DNA of 64,000 nucleotides from Chiridota heheva (GCA_020152595.1 JAIGNY010001187.1:339001-403000); one strand, 5' to 3'. Positions 12,001-24,397 are shown, numbered from the stretch's first letter. Numbers and translations: made by a program. The notes: generated by a model not told the origin, from the letters alone.

Positions 12001-12490
12001 AAAGCAGGTATGGAAGAAGCATACCTGTAGGGGTAGAAAGGTGTAGCATATCTGTGGGGGTAGAAACGTGTGGGGGACTTATCTATCAGTCTATGACAAG
12101 TGGTCCCTATTGTTTTTCCCCAGGTCCCAAATAAATGGTGCCCCATTACTAATAGCATATCTGTAGGGGTAAAAAGGTGTAGGGGACTTATCTATCAGTC
12201 TATGACAAGAGGTGTTTTCCCCAGGCCCCAATTAACGGTGCCCTATTATTAATAGCATATCTGTAGGGCTAAAAAGGTGTGGGGGATTTATCTATCAGTC
12301 TATGACAAGAGGTATCCATTGCTTTCCCCATGCCTTGAGCAAATAAATAGTGCCCCATGATTAATAGCATATCTATAGGGGTAAAAAGGTGTGGGGGACT
12401 TATCTATCAGACTGAGTCTATGACAAGAGGTTCCCACTGTTTTTCCTAGGCCCCAAATAAATGGTGCCCCATTATTGAAATTTAGGTAAA
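12001..12490. repeat. Tandem repeat, unit about 105-115 bp, four diverged units
   Basis: Each unit carries GCATATCTGTAGGGGTA, then GGGGACTTATCTATCAGTCT, then TATGACAAG and CCCCATTATTAATA. Units start near 12037, 12153, 12258 and 12367. Confidence 0.8.
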
Positions 12491-12613
12491 CTTGGCTCAC
12501 ACCATCTGGCACAGGCCCTATTTCAAAGTGTTCTTTAAAATGATCAACTAGGAGAAAAGGTTAGGCAGAAGTGAAAGCTTTATCAGCAGCAAAGAATCCA
12601 CTATATATGCAGC

Positions 12614-12765
12614 CAGTGGTGGTGCTATGAGGGATGGGGGATCACTTCCCCCCACTTGCCCCTCAGAAAAGTTTGTAAAGTGACATATTTTGTCTAATTG
12701 ATAGGATTTTGCTCCCCCAAGAGACAAATTTGCCCCCAATGACCAAAATCCTGGTGCCGCCAATG
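12614..12765. mobile_element. hAT-like MITE with 8-bp target duplication
   Basis: It starts CAGTGGTGGTGCTATG and ends CTGGTGCCGCCAATG. Flanks are TATGCAGC and CATGCAGC (seven of eight). 152 bp. It is related to the 28101-28294 copy, sharing AAGTTTGTAAAGT and the TTTGTCT segment. Confidence 0.82.
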
Positions 12766-13410
12766 CATGCAGCCCCAAGTGTTGTTTAAAAGGTGAGAAC
12801 TAAGCTTAGAGCACTATTTACTTCACTTTTAAGGCAATGTTTATGTCAGTAACATGGCAGATTTTAAATATTTACAAGGGCAACTCTGAGAAAAGGTGTT
12901 TTTAGTGATGGGAAAACCCCTAGCTGTTTCCCCGGCTCTGCTAGCATGGATCATGCATCATCATTCAGTGGGGCATGCAACAGTAGCATACTATAAACTT
13001 TTTCCAGAAAGGGCAAAAATATTAATTTTTGTAATACATTATTAAATGAGGCTTTTTTGGCATTTTCTTGACTTAAGTCTCTGTCCCTTCTCCCTCCTTT
13101 AGCTACTCTCAATGGTTGGAGAAAACAAAATATAAAAAGATCCTCATCTATGAATTAATGCACCCATAATTTAAATTCATAACATACATACTGTGTAAAC
13201 TCAAACCCACTGCTTGTAATCTGATATGTTGGATAGAACCCATCACATCTATTCAGACCAGCATAAATGAAGAAAGCCTAGATACTAACTCTCCGAGTAA
13301 ACTACACAACAAACATCCAGATTTTCCTGGCATCTTGATTATTGGGTGTTCCAGCACATGTTTGTCTCTGTCCATCTTATACAAACAACTATAAAATTTA
13401 ACTAGGAACT

Positions 13411-13727
13411 GTTTGTCAGTTGTATGACTCACCCCTACTACCACCGGCAATGTCAGTCAATGGTGAGTCATTGACATAGAAAATAATGACTCACATGTGT
13501 ATCATTGTACCAAATTGTCAGTCACCAGAGTGACTCTGGGTGGGTCAATTTACTTCAAACCCATTGACTTTGTACAGAGGAGATTGATTTGGGTTAAGTC
13601 ATTTCACAAAATATGTCAGTCATCTGAGTGACTGAGGAGTGCGTCAATGAACATGTTTTGTCCACCCACTTTGGTGCAATGACTCACCTTGTCCGGGGGT
13701 GTAGGGGTGAGTCACACAATTGACAAG
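13411..13727. mobile_element. Inverted-repeat element rich in TGA(C/G)TCA (AP-1) motifs
   Basis: The left end is TTGTCAGTTGTATGACTCAC and the right end GTGAGTCACACAATTGACAA, inverted copies of each other. Inside are at least five perfect TGACTCA/TGAGTCA heptamers, the AP-1 consensus. A shorter relative is at 34852-35027. Confidence 0.8.
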
Positions 13728-13888
13728 TGCATTATACTTACAGAAAAATCTCAGGATTTACTTCCTGGTTTCAAAAAGGAGCTGTATGTTGATGTGTGTG
13801 TATAATTTTCGCTCTGATCATTTCAAATACGCCCTCCTTCAATACCTTCTGAGCAGACGTTACAATATGTTAATTTGTCTTGAATTTC

Positions 13889-14137
13889 ACTAGTGTTCAC
13901 ATTAAGGTGCTGGATTGCCCAAAAATAATTAAAGAGCGAGGGGGAGGGGGAGGGGAAGGGGGAAATCCTGGAAAAAAGGCCAAAAATAACAACAAAACAA
14001 AAAATTTGATATATTATATTTTGTTATTTTTCCAAAAAGAAACTCCCTTTTTTTCACCCCCTTCAAAAAAAAAAATACACAAAAATACAAATTAACCCCC
14101 CCCCCCCTCATATTTTTAACCTTAGTGTGAACACTGG
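13889..14137. mobile_element. Short inverted-repeat element
   Basis: The ends AGTGTTCACATTAAGGT and ACCTTAGTGTGAACACT are inverted repeats. The interior has a purine tract (GAGGGGGAGGGGG) and a poly-C run. No target duplication is clear, so the superfamily is unknown. Confidence 0.7.
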
Positions 14138-14487
14138 GTTTCACAATTAAAAGTGTTTAATGATGGTGGTGATGGAATAATTGTTGATCACAGCGTCAAA
14201 TGTTAGGGGGTGGGGCATAGCGGGGCAGTCTCACTGAGAAGGGCCAAATGCAGATGTCTCAACTTGGAAAAAGGGGAACCATGATACAAGCAATGATGAC
14301 AAACAATTTTTACAAACATACAGTTGGAATTTGGGGGCAAGAAGTGTTATCAATACCATCTAAGCCTTGCAAATGGTACCCATATTTTCTTGACGGTCTA
14401 TGGAGGGGGAAATTAGGTATATTTTAAAACAGTAAAAGCAACACAGACAACGAGTAATATTCCATCATATTCTCTGCATCAGATAAG

Positions 14488-14693
14488 TTAAAGGATTAGT
14501 TCAGTGGTCAAGCAAGTTTATCTTATATGACAGAGGACTTAAAAAGAAACAAAATGGTGAAGAAAGCATTTAAAAATCTTATTCCAAGTTATGAAGATAT
14601 GCAAGTTTAAAGTTTGGTATGATTTGTGTAGAAACAACTGAAATCAGACTAATTGTGATGTCACAGCCTCAGATTCCTCAAAATCGTTATATG
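14488..14693 (+). mobile_element. Family A TTAA MITE, left arm only
   Basis: It begins TTAAAGGATTAGTTCAGTGG and follows Family A through GTGATGTCACAGCCTCAGA, then stops where the gypsy fragment begins. Another internal piece is at about 14940-15010 within the gypsy fragment. Confidence 0.75.
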
Positions 14694-16620
14694 GGGAAAT
14701 AATAATCATCCTCAGATTGCATAAGGACTGCTCCCACCCCGATATCTGACGCATCGGTCCTTGACATGAATGGCTTCTCTAAATCAGGCAAGTGTAAAAT
14801 CAGTATAGTTCCTAAATATGCTTTTAAAGTGTCAAATGCACATTGCTGGACATCTCCCCAATTGACTTCTATAGTAACTGGTTAACCCGATAATGGAGTG
14901 CATCTCCTTTTTAGTTTTAAGTCAGAACACTTCAGTTATTTTGGTATAGAACAACTTTTGTGTTAAAATACCGAGAACAGACTAATTGTGATGTCACGAA
15001 AAAGCCTCAAACCACACCACCAACACTTGATTCCGATATATTCAAAATTGGAATACTAAATGACGTTATATGGGGATCTTATCTGGTAGCATGAATGGTT
15101 TTATCAAGTGCCAGTGTAGTTGCTGAATCCCAAACCTATAGTAACTGTTGATAAAGCTGTTCTCCTTGTTAGTTTTAAGTCAGGACACTTCAGTTATTTT
15201 GGTGATCTTATCTGATAGGGGTTTTATCACGCCCTCTCCCACCATGTGAACAAGAAATTCAAGTCACGTAAACCCCACAAAACACTTTGACAGTCAAGCA
15301 GTCAGACCAGCTACTCTTAATCTTTGACAAACTGACCTCAAAACCTTAACATGTTGTTCCCAAGTATTAGAATATACCAACATATCATCAATGTAGTTCA
15401 CTACATTGTGCAAACCATCAAGCAAAATCCCATGCTGAAAAGTTTCTCTATACAGCTTTCTGTACCTGACACCGGACTTTTCATATAAAAAGTCCAGTTT
15501 AATGATACCCCAACCCGACTTCAAGTATCCCATGCTTGTTTACACTCATAACAAAGAGTCTCTATGCAGAGCACTGTGGAAGGCGTCTTTGGGCTATCCA
15601 ATTATCATTGCACCATGCATTGTATGTAAACAGTTGTCATAGTGTGCGCATGTGGTCAACGTTTATGTGAGTGAGGATGATAAGTTGGGGGGGGGGGAGG
15701 GAGGGGAATGGGGGAGATTGGATTACATTCTGGTCTGGCAAGCAGGTGGCTTGTGCGGTGTAGTGTGAAATTGGTAGTCTGGATGCTTCAGGCAATTTTG
15801 ACCAATTGTCCTATAGAGAAAAATTTTCTCATGCGCATCATTCTACTAAACACAGCCGGCGCAATTAACCATTAAAGTAATGAATGGCATTACTTAAATT
15901 GATAAAGACAATCTGAAGTAATGAAGGCCATCTTCGGTTTGTCAGAGTTTGAAACTGGGATTAGCCAGTAGCTTTTGCTAAATCTACCTTAGTGAAGTAA
16001 TTGGCTTTGGCCAATTTAGCCATGAGGTTCTCTGGATTGGGGATCAGCTCGGGGTCAAACTGTGACCGTTTATTTTCCTAAAATCGACACAGAACCTTAC
16101 TGAGGCCGCGGGTTTTCTCACTAAAGCTATCGGAGAAGCATAACATGATTCTGATTTCTCAATGATATTCATTTTAAGCATAGTGTCTATCTCCTTTTTG
16201 ATCACTTAGCTAACGGACAGGGATAAGCTTTTGACCTAACAGCTTTGCAGTTGATAAATAAATGCTGTGATTTATCAAATTAGTACACCCTGGAAAATCA
16301 GTCAACACATCTTCATACTGTTTTAACATTCTACCCTCAGCCCTCTCGTTCTCTGTTGTACTGTCACTTATATTGACATCATTGACATTTTCCTTTTGTT
16401 TCATTGGACACAATTCAAGCTTCGTTTCTTCATATTCTTTACTCTTGTCATTCTCAATAACACTAACATGAGCCTTTACCACACTAGCAGCAACATGATC
16501 TATGCTGTCACCCTTAGATTTAGATTCTCTAGATACAAACAACTTCAACAAATTAGTGTGAAATGTTTTCTCCACACCATTGATTTCAAGCCTATAATCT
16601 TTTGGAGCTATTTAAATGAT
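14694..16620 (-). pseudogene. Ty3/gypsy retroelement pol relic (protease-RT linker, RT, RNase H start)
   Basis: Read on the minus strand the order is: LLKQYEDVLTDFPGCTN linker (16320), KEIDTMLKMNIIEKSESCYA (16150), the RT active-site box YIDDMLVYSNTWEQHV (15370), LRVAGLTA then LSKCFVGFT (15290), and the RNase H entry DLEKPFMSRTDASDIG with GVGAVLMQS (14750). These match Ty3/gypsy pol in the right order. Stops, frameshifts and foreign segments break the frame throughout, so it is dead. No LTRs, gag or integrase were seen. Confidence 0.85.
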
Positions 16621-17004
16621 CTCATCCAGGGTAAGCCCTGCATTAGCGATGGCAGCATTCTAAACAAGTATCACACCCACTTGTGAACCAGGAAGTGAAT
16701 AACTATGAATCCTTGATGTACTTTACTTAATATACAGCACAATGTAAAATTGGGTGTGGGAAAGCACTGCAACACATTTAGTGAGGCAAAAACAGAAGTT
16801 TGGGCAAAATAACTACCCCTTGACTTATTTGATCACAGAGTTGCAATCTCTGATATAAATGAACTTTCTCAGTCAGACCTGTATTCCATTCAATTTCACT
16901 CCAACAAGGGTTATAGAAAGCCCATTTTGAAAATGTATGTTTATGGCTATAACGATACGGGTAAATAAGATATCTAGCTAAAGCTTAAGTCCATCTGAGC
17001 CATT

Positions 17005-17068
17005 AGGCTCCAAGAGCCAGTGCTTTTCCCCAATTAATTGGCATCAGCAGATGAAACACAATGACTCC
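17005..17068 (-). repeat. SINE tail fragment abutting the 13-bp array
   Basis: The reverse complement of this stretch resembles the tail of the 45654 SINE (AGTCAT..., AAGCACTGGCTCTTGGAGCC). It ends in GACTCCCCTGGACAG, the sequence repeated in the adjoining array. Confidence 0.6.
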
Positions 17069-17612
17069 CCTGGACAGAATGCCTGGACAGAATGCCTGGA
17101 CAGAATGCCTGGACAGAATGCCTGGACAGAATGCCTGGACAGAGTGCCTGGACAGAATGCCTGGACAGAATGCCTGGACAGAATGCCTGGACAGAATGCC
17201 TGGACAGAATGCCTGGACAGAATGCCTGGACAGAATGCCTGGACAGAATGCCTGGACAGAATGCCTGGACAGAATGCCTGGACAGAATGCCTGGACAGAA
17301 TGCCTGGACAGAATGCCTGGACAGAATGCCTGGACAGAATGCCTGGACAGAATGCCTGGACAGAATGCCTGGACAGAATGCCTGGACAGAATGCCTGGAC
17401 AGAATGCCTGGACAGAGTGCCTGGACAGAATGCCTGGACAGAATGCCTGGACAGAATGCCTGGACAGAATGCCTGGACAGAATGCCTGGACAGAATGCCT
17501 GGACAGAATGCCTGGACAGAATGCCTGGACAGAATGCCTGGACAGAATGCCTGGACAGAATGCCTGGACAGAATGCCTGGACAGAATGCCTGGACAGAAT
17601 GCCTGGACAGAA
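17069..17612. repeat. 13-bp minisatellite, about 41 units
   Basis: The unit CCTGGACAGAATG repeats about 41 times with only two variant units (AGAGTG for AGAATG), so the array is young or homogenised. Because 13 is not a multiple of three, every frame cycles over 39 bases. This gives long open frames on both strands that are artefacts. Confidence 0.97.
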
Positions 17613-17968
17613 CTTGAAATATTAATTATCATAAATCATTTTTATTTTGGAAAACTGGCTAGGTTTTCTGCAAGCAGATCTCATTTACCCCAAAAATATA
17701 AGAGCTCAGGAAAGATTCAGATGTGCTGCAAAATTCAGATAAAAATTCATTCATTTGAAATGTTTATGAAATTCTGTTTCACAAGTTATTTTGAATTGAT
17801 ATGCAGTAATATACTGTGAAAATGGCATATCACTGTTTGCCACGGTTTGTTTGATATCATGGATCTGATATCGTGATGATAAACATATTGTAACAGCCTC
17901 AATGTCTACATAGACCTTAGAATCTATGTAATTTATTAATCTATTTATAGAATTCATGCATAAACAGC

Positions 17969-18466
17969 TTAAAGAGGCAAAATCGTCATATGGATACAAT
18001 ATTTAAAATTCCATTCAAATTGTTTGATTGGTTGATATTTCAAGCAATTGATTTGTTGTCTTTTATTTCAAGGTATATATTTGTTAAAAACGTTACAACG
18101 GTAAACACATGTAATAGCCTAGTTGGTTAGGGCGTACATTTTTTTCTTCAAACCAACAGTCGTGAGTTAGAGCCCTGGTAGATTTATTTATTTTGATTTT
18201 TGCTTTTATCTTCTTTTTTAAGTAAATTTCAGTGACTACTATTGTAGTATTATAATACTAATATTTCAACTTTCACTTTTTCTTTCTGATAAACACATTA
18301 AAAAAAACACATCACAGTAACATAATGCACTGTGCAATGAAGTCGACACACAAGTGCCACTTTCTGACTGTACAAACAGACAGCACATGGATCATGCATG
18401 CACAACTGGAAGTGACAACAAATGTTCACATTACACAATTTTACTGAGCCGAGCCTCCCTCTTTAA
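17969..18466 (+). mobile_element. Family E TTAA MITE with internal tRNA-like segment
   Basis: TTAAAGAGGCAAAATCGTC at the left and GAGCCTCCCTCTTTAA at the right form inverted termini with TTAA. 498 bp. The inner part holds a tRNA-like segment (18118-18182: TAGCCTAGTTGGTTAGGGCG, then GAGTTAGAGCCCTGG). An opposite-strand copy is at 22672-23229. Confidence 0.8.
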
Positions 18467-19029
18467 AGTCTAACCCTCACTCCTTGAACTTGTCAGACTT
18501 TTATAACATCCTTGATTGTAGGCAGACAAAAGACCCAAGAACATAAATGTGAAATTGGAGATGTAATCTGACATCAAACACTTCTGTCAAATAGTTCTGT
18601 ATACTTTTCTGATATAATTGATGACCCTTCAACTGTCACAAGGCTAATCTTGTGGCTGTTGGTTCTAGTAGATATAAAACCACAGTAGTCCACAAATGAA
18701 TGTAAACAAAGAAATGCTATAAAATAATAACATCAAAAGCAGAAATGAGACTAACTTAGAGGTCTCCCTACCTATTCAAAGAGCTAGAAAATATGATATG
18801 ATGTTGTTTTAACGTGCAACTCACACAGAGGACTTGCTTGCGTATCAGCAAAGTTCAGCAGCCAGACAAGTCAGCACTAAGAAAATTGGGCTTGACCTGG
18901 CAATGATAGGGGTCAATAAACACCGCGTTTTCATGCTTCTCCTCTCAAACATTGCTTAGAGAACCCAGTAGGGGTATCTGTCCTGCAACCGGGACCAACA
19001 TTTAACATCTTTATCCAAAGGATGCAGTT

Positions 19030-19192
19030 ACATGACTCCCCCTGGACTGGATGCCTGTCCATCCATACTAGAGCCATAAAGGCCCATCAGGCTGGTGCTT
19101 ATTCTCGGATTCCTTGGCGTAAACAGAGCACATGACTTCCCGTGGATCTGACGCCAGTCCCATCGTAGGTCAACTCCCCAGCATCGTACATA
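19030..19192 (-). repeat. SINE tail fragments (two, adjacent)
   Basis: On the minus strand the 3' part of the tRNA-derived SINE is visible (GGGGAGTTGACC..., AATAAGCACCAGCCTGATGG). A second partial copy (GACTCCCCCTGGACTGGATG on the plus strand) lies at 19034. Confidence 0.6.
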
Positions 19193-19402
19193 TCAAGTGT
19201 GCCCCGACTATTACTGCAGTACACCTCGTCAATGTTGTTTGCTTTACCACTTTGTAGAAATTGAGTTGACAGTCTTTCGATTTTGCAAAAAGGCTTCCTA
19301 GATATGGCTCATCAAAGATTGATGATTTCTGATATATGCAATAATACAGACACATAGGAATGATACTGTATATATTCATTTGAGGAGTATCCTACTGGTC
19401 AG

Positions 19403-19635
19403 CTATAAAGGTGCAGTGGTTAAGGAGTCTTGCTCGTATGCAAAACGTACCGCTGCAAACACTGCATTGTGTCCCTGAGTGAGACATTTCACATGTTCCA
19501 GTCCACTCAGCTGTAGAATGAGTGCCAGCATTGGGGAGTTAACCTGTGATGGACTGGATGGGGAAGTACATGCTCTAATCTGCTTTTCGCATGAAAACCA
19601 AGGATAAGCATGGGCCTAATGGCTCGGATGGATTT
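19403..19635 (+). repeat. tRNA-derived SINE, diverged
   Basis: GTGCAGTGGTTAAGGAGTCT, TGCTCGTATGCAAAA and GGAGTTAACCTGTGATGGAC match the better copy at 45654. The B-box region is deleted (ACCGCTGCAAAC). Confidence 0.75.
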
Positions 19636-19969
19636 ACTTTTAAACTTCTGAGTCTAATCAAAATAATTTGAAATTGCACAAAGCTTCCTAGATATATCAA
19701 AGATTGATGATTTTTAATATATATGGAATAAAACAGTGGCTGACGAACTAGGAAGCTAGAATTCAAAGAAACACACAATTGTTAGCACTCTACGAGTTTA
19801 ATAGCTTTGATTTAAAAGAAAGTGTTCTTACCAAATACTAAAGTGACTAATAAACTATAGGGTCAGATAAGGACAGTCGATGTAACCATGAAGATACTAT
19901 TTGGAAACTAGGCATTTTCCAGCTGGTAAAAACATTACATTTTCCAAATTCATAATTAGACATGTTTCT

Positions 19970-20310
19970 GAAATTTCATAATCATGATCCATAATTTCAT
20001 AATAATGATAAATAATTTCATAATCTTAATCCATAATTTCATAATCGTGTGTGTGATCCATAATTTCTTAATCGTGATCCATAATTTCATAATCGTGATC
20101 CATAATTTTATAATTATGATCCATAATTTCATAATAATGATCCATAATTTTATAATCATGATCCATTATTTCATAATAGTGATCCATAATTTCATAATCA
20201 TGATCCATAATTTCTTAATCGTGATCCATATTTTCATAATTATGATTCATAATTTCATAATCGTGATCCACATTTTCATAATTATGATCCATAAGTTCAT
20301 AATGATGACC
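19970..20310. repeat. 21-bp minisatellite, about 16 units
   Basis: The unit ATAATTTCATAATCATGATC(C) is diverged between copies. Because 21 is a multiple of three, frames such as MIHNFII repeats stay open on both strands. These are not taken as proteins. Confidence 0.92.
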
Positions 20311-20921
20311 ATTTCTTGAAGAGGTTTGATTATATTCTTCAACTGCTGACTGTTAAAAAGGTTGAAAAAAGGTTGAAAAAAAGGTTCACAATGGGTTAAA
20401 ATATCAGACACTTATTTCCCTTAGAGTTAAGTTTCGTTGGTAAACTGGAAAATATAAGATTTATAAAAATAAAAAAAGGTTTACTTCAATGTATGTTAGA
20501 TGTTGGGTTAACTTGCCTTTATCTAACCATGCATCCAGACAATAAGAGAAATGCAAATGATGATATTTAAGAGCTTTACATTTACAGCTTGATTACAAGC
20601 TGCATGTACAAATCTAAACCAAATATTTTCAGTTATAGAGCTGACAAAATTTGTTAAAAAAAACTACATGATGATAATTTTTACAAATATTGAGATTCTA
20701 TTGAAAGAAGTTAGCATCAACAGAATTTCAACACAGAAATACGTGCCACCTGATATGATCAAAGCCTTTTGCTATACCTGTTGTTGATACCATCTCTAAT
20801 TCCTGTTTCTGTTTCAAAAAAATGCCAACCTCAAAAAACAATGAACCAATGGTAACCTACAGTCTTATATCTCTTGAGGGATGAACAGAATAAATCAAGC
20901 AATGATAATCTTCTGAAATGC

Positions 20922-21478
20922 TTAAAGGAATATTCATGGTTTTTTTGTATCATATTCATTTGAAAGAGCATACTTTTAGAGCCAATTTGGTGCAAAAATC
21001 AGGTTAATATCTTGTTCCATTCAGGTGATATAGATTTTTAAAGATTTCCTAAGTGCATTTTAAAGTTTTTGTACAGTATGATGAATACGTGTTTGATGAT
21101 GTCATTAGAGACAATTCCATTGCAAATGTTTATGTATTTTTTGAACGTTAATTGGTTGTTTCTGTATGATTAGAAATAATTTTCCAAATGTTATTAAAGT
21201 AGGGTAAATTTGGCAATGTATTTAAATACCTAACTTTCATCAACTTATTTTTCTAGCAAGTTTTACTAATGAAAAGGGATGATAGATTTTAATGAAATAC
21301 ATCAACTTTGTGGGAGAATGTGTTGCTGTGATGTCATACTGAGCCTTTTCCTATTCGCTTATTGGCATTTTTTGTGAACCTTAAAGTTTGAATATCTCCT
21401 GGTAGGAATAATATATCATCATGATTTTTCTCTTTCTTATGAAAGGTTACGAAAAAAAACATGGGAATATTCCTTTAA
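20922..21478. mobile_element. Family B TTAA MITE, complete, divergent subfamily
   Basis: TTAAAGGAATATTCATGG and CATGGGAATATTCCTTTAA are inverted termini, each with TTAA. 557 bp. The interior differs from the 5983 copy but keeps the ATATCTCCTG.TAGGAATAAT-type subterminal motif. Confidence 0.85.
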
Positions 21479-22671
21479 AGAAATTCACAACTGTGTTATC
21501 TGCGATGAAAATATCAGCATTAAAAGTGGACAATTTCTAAGAAAATCAAAATGGGAATACATTTGTTGTACTCTGAATCATTTCTTAAAGAAACAAAGCA
21601 CAAATTTTAGGGTCTGAGGGGAGTGATATGCAAAATGAGTTTGCAGAGTAGGAGCAGCACAAGTAGATTACAAGTATACTGTTGATTTTTACTTACATAA
21701 AAGGTTAATAGTTGTCTTATAGGCTTAATTTGTTACCTTTTTAAGGGATTATTTAGGCACAACATGATTCATAAGACAAAAATGATGAACCCAAAATGAA
21801 GAAACGATATCATTACATCGCAACATTTCTTACTCATACACTCACACCTTATTTGATATATACTAATACTTATGATGTGACTCATAGCACACAAGGGGAG
21901 TTTTCTTATGTTGATAAAATTGTTGGAGACCTCAGTATACTTACAACTCACAGTCACTGTGTCTAGTTCACCCTCATTTGCTGTCTCAGTTTATGCCTCA
22001 AGTGTGAAATGAAGAATCACAGCTTAGACTTACAATCTCTCAGATGGTGCGAGAACTTTTCTCACATAATGTACGTACAATTATGTACAATGTGAATGGC
22101 TAGCTTAACAATTATGTACAATGTGAATGGCAAGCTAACACACATATTTTTTATTGATCACCAACAACACAACGGTTTTGGTTGATTTTCTGGTTCTTTT
22201 GAGTGTTAGATTTAGAAATTCCTTTCAATCTTTAAATAGGGCCTAAAAATCTGTCAAAATTTGAAATAAATATCTTTTAGATCCTTTAGATTTCAAAAGG
22301 GACACAAAATGTGACAAGAACAACAACAAAAACCTAATTAAATGGTGATGTCATAAATGGGCGGATGTCAGATTCTAGCTAATGGCTATTGTAACTTAAT
22401 GCTCATTTATGTCGTACCATGAATTTACTTATTAGCAAATTCTATTGGAATATTTAAACAACCTCCAATAAATAAATATTCCCCGTAAACATATCATATC
22501 CCTTCTTATCTATCCTTCTTCTATTCTACTTAATTTTAACTAATTTTAAGAACTTTATCGTTAATAACTATAAAAATAATTAAGACTCAATTCTACCAAT
22601 ATCCATTCATTACTTCTTGAGATATGTAGATAAAGAAACAAATAAACAACTGAGATAGGGAGGAGAAACCA
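21479..22671. other. No gene recognised
   Basis: A 30-bp direct duplication (ACAATTATGTACAATGTGAA) lies near 22078-22135. The rest shows no element family or coding signal. Confidence 0.5.
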
Positions 22672-23229
22672 TTAAAAAGGGAGGCTCGTCTCATTAAAAT
22701 ACGGTAAAATTGGGGGATGCGATATTTTGACGTCACTTCCAGTTGTGGACGCAAGATCCAATCCACTGTCTGTTTGTACATGGAGTTAGAAGAGAATTCC
22801 ATGGTTTGTACGGCCAGACACTAGCATGTACGCTGTGTGTGCTGAGTTACATACACAGCGCATTACGTTACTGTGACGAGAAACTTGTTTTGTTTTTTCA
22901 ATGCGTTCGTCAGAAAGCGAAAGTGAAATATTAGTATTATAATACTACAATAATAGTTACCAAATGAAAACTACTGAGAAAAAAAAAAGAAGAAGATGAA
23001 AGCAAAAGTCGCAATAAAGGATTCTACCGGGGACTGTTAATAAGCAAAAAAAATTGCCTTTGATAGCCGTAACCAACTGAGCTAACTCGTGTAGTGACCT
23101 TCAAGGCGTTTTGAATAGCTATATACCTTGCAATACGAGACAACGAATCGCGCAGTAAAATTTCAACCAATCACAAAATTTGAAAGGAATTCTAAATATT
23201 GTGCACATATGACGATTTTGCCTCTTTAA
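22672..23229 (-). mobile_element. Family E TTAA MITE with internal tRNA-like segment, second copy
   Basis: An inverted copy of 17969-18466, with TTAA at both ends (GAGGCTCG end at 22682, GACGATTTTGCCTC end at 23210). On the minus strand the tRNA-like part reads GAGTTAGCTCAGTTGGTTAC, which has a consensus A box. Confidence 0.8.
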
Positions 23230-23823
23230 ACCCCAAAATATGGCAAATATGAAACAAATCAGTGAAATATATTTTCCCATCTTGGATGGAATTTCTTCCA
23301 ACATACATATAGTTCATGGGTTGCCTTAAAGGTCTACATGGACAGGTACAAACGTTTTCTAGGCAGCCACTGACCAAAAAGTGCATTAAATTCTGAGTTT
23401 AATATTCTTTGAATTTTGAAAATAGAATGTGTAGTTTACAGGTTATGAGTAATCAAATTTGAAAGTTGTCTTAAAATATTGGAGCAGAAAAACACCTATT
23501 GCTTTACCTTGTATTTCTTTCCTTAATTTCAGACCTTGAAAATGTTCAAAATGCAATTCTCCAGCTGGAGGTTCGGTTGGGGGTTGGTAAAGATCAAATC
23601 CTCTTTATTAGAATTATCTTTACATTTTCAATGGCAGAGAGTTAAAAAAGAATGGATTTACATAGGAGAATAGAGACATGTAAGACGGTAAGAGTAACAC
23701 AACTTTTTTTGCATATTTGCCCAAATTTGTACAATAATCTGCAAGACACTGTTGTAAAATGGCCAATTTTTAACCGATTTTGAAGTGATTTTGTTTTGCT
23801 TTCTTCATGTTTTTCAATATAAA

Positions 23824-24397
23824 TTAGTTCAGTGGTCAAGCAAGTTTATCTTATATGAAAGAGTACATTAAAAGATACAAAATGGTGAAAAAAACATTCA
23901 AAAATCTTATTCCATTAAGGAGATATTCAAGTTTAAAGCTCCATCTTACCTGTGTAGAAATTACTGGTGTAGTAAGTCTACTATGGTAAGTTAGCATCTT
24001 CATCCTCACATTCTTAACAATTGTTAATTTATTTTAAAGAAAGTTTATTTAATTTTTTCACTTTTTAAATTATTTTCCCTCGAACTTTCTTCAGGTGGTA
24101 TATTGTAAATACCCTTCCTAGATTCAGTTTTTACTACTTTTCTGACATATCCTATAGTTTTTAAGCCTCAAAATCGAAGGACAAAATATGATAGAATACA
24201 TAAAGACTTTCAGGAATCTGAGGCTATGATATCACAACTAGTCTGATTTCAGTCGTTTCTACACAAATGATGCCAAACTTCAAATTTAAATATCTCCTTA
24301 ACGGAATAAGATTTTTGAATGCTTTCTTCACCATTTTGTTTCTTTTGAAGTCTTCTTGCATATAAGGATTGACTTGTTTGACCACTGAACTAATCCT
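23824..24397. mobile_element. Family A TTAA MITE
   Basis: AATTAGTTCAGTGGTCAAGC at the left and GACCACTGAACTAATCCTTG at the right are inverted termini. The interior contains ATATCTCCTTAACGGAATAA and GATATCACAACTAGTCTGAT. The terminal TTAA has been lost. Confidence 0.8.

Noticed and set aside
17003..17819. Long open frames on both strands (up to 252 codons) at the 13-bp array
   Set aside because: The unit length is not a multiple of three and contains no stop in any phase, so open frames on both strands are automatic.
19984..20319. Isoleucine/histidine-rich repeat peptide at the 21-bp array
   Set aside because: Low complexity, open on both strands by periodicity, no flanking coding signal.
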